From contig CAILAF010000333.1 of assembly GCA_903832075.1 (NCBI GenBank), forward strand, positions 1 through 6,639: DNA of 6,639 nucleotides. The letters run 5' to 3'. Made by a program: the position numbers and the translations under genes. This DNA is from an uncultured Chitinophagaceae bacterium. GTDB lineage: Bacteria; Bacteroidota; Bacteroidia; Chitinophagales; Chitinophagaceae. The stretch's first letter is position 1, and each line of letters opens with the position of its first letter. Of the stretch, positions 5,316 through 6,639 are shown in pieces. A model generated the notes under the pieces. That model saw only the letters and a list, made by a program, of their open reading frames with translations. It was not told where the DNA came from and made no database searches.

Positions 5316-5753
5316 ATGAAAAAGAGAATCATTTTTACAGTGCTTACAATCATGATTGTTGTAGGCGTTTGGGGTGCATTTAACAGAGAAAAAGCAACTC
5401 AAATGGTAGTTGATTTAGGAATGTGGATGACATCTTCTATGAAACACCGTAATCCAGGCAAAGAACAACCTAAGTTTAAAATGAATTCAAATGATTTATC
5501 AGTTGAATTTGAAAGAAGCGAACCCATTGCTACAAAGAAATTTATTGATCAAGTAGTATTAGTTGATGGTGAAGTATCAGCAATGCATGGTGTTAATGTT
5601 TCATTAACCAATATTTCTTGTAATATTGATTCTACAGAAATTAATAAGATAAAAGAATTAAAAGTAGGTACAAAAGTAAAAGTGCAAGGTTTAGTAGTTG
5701 GTTATAATAACCTATTAGGTGAAGTTAATTTAGCAGAATGTACCCTTAAATAG
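5316..5753 (+). CDS. Membrane-anchored OB-fold protein (tRNA_anti-like family)
   Basis: A 145-residue protein beginning MKKRIIFTVL. A TTG-started extension from 5277 is rejected because it overlaps the likely promoter and places 13 residues before a good signal anchor. Residues 5-21 form an uncleaved hydrophobic anchor, so the rest should face the periplasm. After a linker, residues 74-145 show the tRNA_anti-like OB-fold pattern: KKFIDQVVLVDGEVSAM, a strand with NISCNIDS, KELKVGTKVKVQGLVVGY (113-130) and a final strand G-E-V-N-L-A-E-C. The topology (one N-terminal helix plus OB barrel) recalls the heme chaperone CcmE, but I see no H-x3-Y heme motif, so that identity is not claimed. It is divergent from the cytochrome operon and shares its box array, which suggests common control. 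Nucleic-acid binding is unlikely outside the cytoplasm. Confidence 0.72.
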   Translation: MKKRIIFTVLTIMIVVGVWGAFNREKATQMVVDLGMWMTSSMKHRNPGKEQPKFKMNSNDLSVEFERSEPIATKKFIDQVVLVDGEVSAMHGVNVSLTNISCNIDSTEINKIKELKVGTKVKVQGLVVGYNNLLGEVNLAECTLK

Positions 5754-5788
5754 TCTCATGTGTTTCATATTGTTTTGGTTGTAAGAAT

Positions 5789-5819
5789 AAAATGGCTTCA
5801 AAAAATTGAAGCCATTTTT
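5789..5819 (+). terminator. Rho-independent terminator of the OB-fold gene
   Basis: AAAATGGCTTCAA (5789-5801) and TTGAAGCCATTTT (5806-5818) form a perfect 13-bp stem with an AAAA loop, followed on the plus strand by TTATTTTG. It lies 35 bases after the OB-fold stop codon. The A-rich left side means it could also act on the minus strand. Confidence 0.88.
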
Positions 5820-5830
5820 ATTTTGAGTAA

Positions 5831-5860
5831 AATAAAACCGCTTCGAAGAATCGAAGCGGT
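5831..5860 (-). terminator. Rho-independent terminator of nrdJ
   Basis: ACCGCTTCGA (5837-5846) and TCGAAGCGGT (5851-5860) form a 10-bp stem with a 4-base loop. On the minus strand the hairpin is followed by TTTATTTTA. It begins 38 bases after the nrdJ stop codon and faces the OB-fold terminator, so the two convergent genes each have their own stop signal. Confidence 0.83.
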
Positions 5861-5898
5861 GTGTTCTAATTTATACCTATGATATACTTTGAAAATGG

Positions 5899-6639
5899 TT
5901 AGCTACAACCCATACTGTTACCGCAATTCAAACATTTGTAACAAGTACCACTGCGAATGGTAATGTGTCCGCAAGTATTACAAGCAGGAGCATCGCTTTG
6001 CATATTTTTTGCAGCAGCATTTACCATATCTAATCCGGCTTCTGCTTTTATTGCTGTTGCAACACGTTGTAATTTTTGCGGTTGAGTTGCAGGTGTTGTA
6101 TTTGCAGATGGTGCAGTTACACGTACACTGCTTAATTCAGGAGTACCTAAATAACTTACTTCATCATCATCTCCGGTATTCCCAATTTCCGGTTTATCTA
6201 AAACATGTACCAAATCTGTTCTTCCTAAATATTCATATGCTAATGCACGGAATACAAAATCTACTAATGATGTTGTTGTTTTAATATTTGGATGATCAAC
6301 CATTCCTGCCGGTTCGAATTTGGTGAACACAAATTTTTCTACAAACTCTTCTAACGGAACACCATATTGCAATCCAACGGAAACAGAAATAGCAAAGCAA
6401 TTAATCAAACTTCTTAATGTAGATCCTTCTTTTGCTAAATCAATAAATATTTCTCCCCAAGTACCATCGGTATATTCACCTGTTCTTAAAAATAAAACTT
6501 GTCCGTTGATCTTTGCTTTTTGTGTAAAGCCCTTGCGTTTGGCAGGTAAAGATTTTCTTTCAACGATTCTTGATAAAGCACGTTTTAATGTTGTATCAGT
6601 TGAAGATGTCATTCTCTTAGTTACTTCTTCCAATAATTC
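5899..6639 (-). CDS. nrdJ: Vitamin B12-dependent ribonucleotide reductase, C-terminal part (runs off the window)
   Basis: The reading frame is open to the right edge; only the last 246 residues are present, so the catalytic barrel is not seen. NrdJ makes deoxyribonucleotides from ribonucleotides with adenosylcobalamin and works in the cytoplasm with or without oxygen. The visible part starts in the linker before the TSCPD domain: LPAKRKGFTQKAKINGQ, RTGEYTDGTWGEIFIDLAKEG, then LRSLINCFAISVSVGLQYG and LEEFVEKFVFTKFEPAGMV. A low-complexity stretch rich in T, P and A follows. The tail is cysteine-rich: CNTCGHITIRSGTCYKC, then CGNSMGCS at the very end. It matches the zinc-ribbon-like C-terminus of class II reductases, whose cysteines are thought to re-reduce the active site. 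An in-frame TTG at 6633 is internal, not a start. Any cobalamin riboswitch would lie outside the window. Confidence 0.92.
   Translation of the reverse strand, partial: ELLEEVTKRMTSSTDTTLKRALSRIVERKSLPAKRKGFTQKAKINGQVLFLRTGEYTDGTWGEIFIDLAKEGSTLRSLINCFAISVSVGLQYGVPLEEFVEKFVFTKFEPAGMVDHPNIKTTTSLVDFVFRALAYEYLGRTDLVHVLDKPEIGNTGDDDEVSYLGTPELSSVRVTAPSANTTPATQPQKLQRVATAIKAEAGLDMVNAAAKNMQSDAPACNTCGHITIRSGTCYKCLNCGNSMGCS

Noticed and set aside
6009..6284. 91-codon plus-strand frame rich in leucine, histidine and valine
   Set aside because: Antisense to nrdJ. The composition is a by-product of the opposite strand's codons.

Overview
The window looks like chromosomal DNA of a Bacteroidota (Bacteroidetes) bacterium, probably near the Chitinophagia/Sphingobacteriia. 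This is inferred from several things: AT-rich sequence, A-rich leaders without Shine-Dalgarno sequences, TAnnTTTG-type -7 promoter boxes, a DUF5777-type outer-membrane barrel, 'planctomycete-type' cytochrome lipoproteins and a B12-dependent ribonucleotide reductase. No mobile element, CRISPR array, tRNA or rRNA was seen.

Left part (1-1623). A small GNAT acetyltransferase (+) converges tail-to-tail, with one base between the stop codons, on a two-helix YcxB-like membrane protein (-). A 0.5 kb gene-free stretch follows. It holds a degenerate 21-bp tandem repeat (about 16 units, 1169-1503) in which the last eight units form two copies of an 83-bp higher-order repeat. A strong rho-independent terminator at 1562-1596 closes the operon to its right.

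Centre (1624-5098, minus strand). This is a compact four-gene operon with gaps of 24, 47 and 18 bp, transcribed in this order: a large cytochrome-like lipoprotein (3837-5000), a smaller one (3192-3812), a secreted YceI-family lipid/quinone-binding protein (2590-3144) and a DUF5777 outer-membrane beta-barrel (1624-2571). The two lipoproteins have no canonical CXXCH motif. They carry C-x4-C-H three times and one C-G-C-H. The set looks like a cell-envelope redox module, but that role is inferred.

The 316-bp divergent control region (5001-5315) is the most striking part. It holds a lattice of FNR/CRP-type boxes (TGAT-N4-ATCA) at an exact 22-bp period. Four sites are strong, a fifth is 7/8 and a sixth keeps one half-site. 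A -7-like box lies on each side at the same distance (29.5 bp) from the nearest site centre: TACTTTTG reading left into the operon and CACTTTTG reading right into a membrane-anchored OB-fold protein (5316-5753). The proximal site would sit near -41, the class II activator position. This suggests one Crp/Fnr-family regulator (oxygen, nitric oxide or redox sensing) drives both transcripts.

Right part (5754-6639). Two back-to-back terminators separate the OB-fold gene from the 3' end of nrdJ (minus strand), which runs off the right edge. The first 185 bases hold no gene that I can support.
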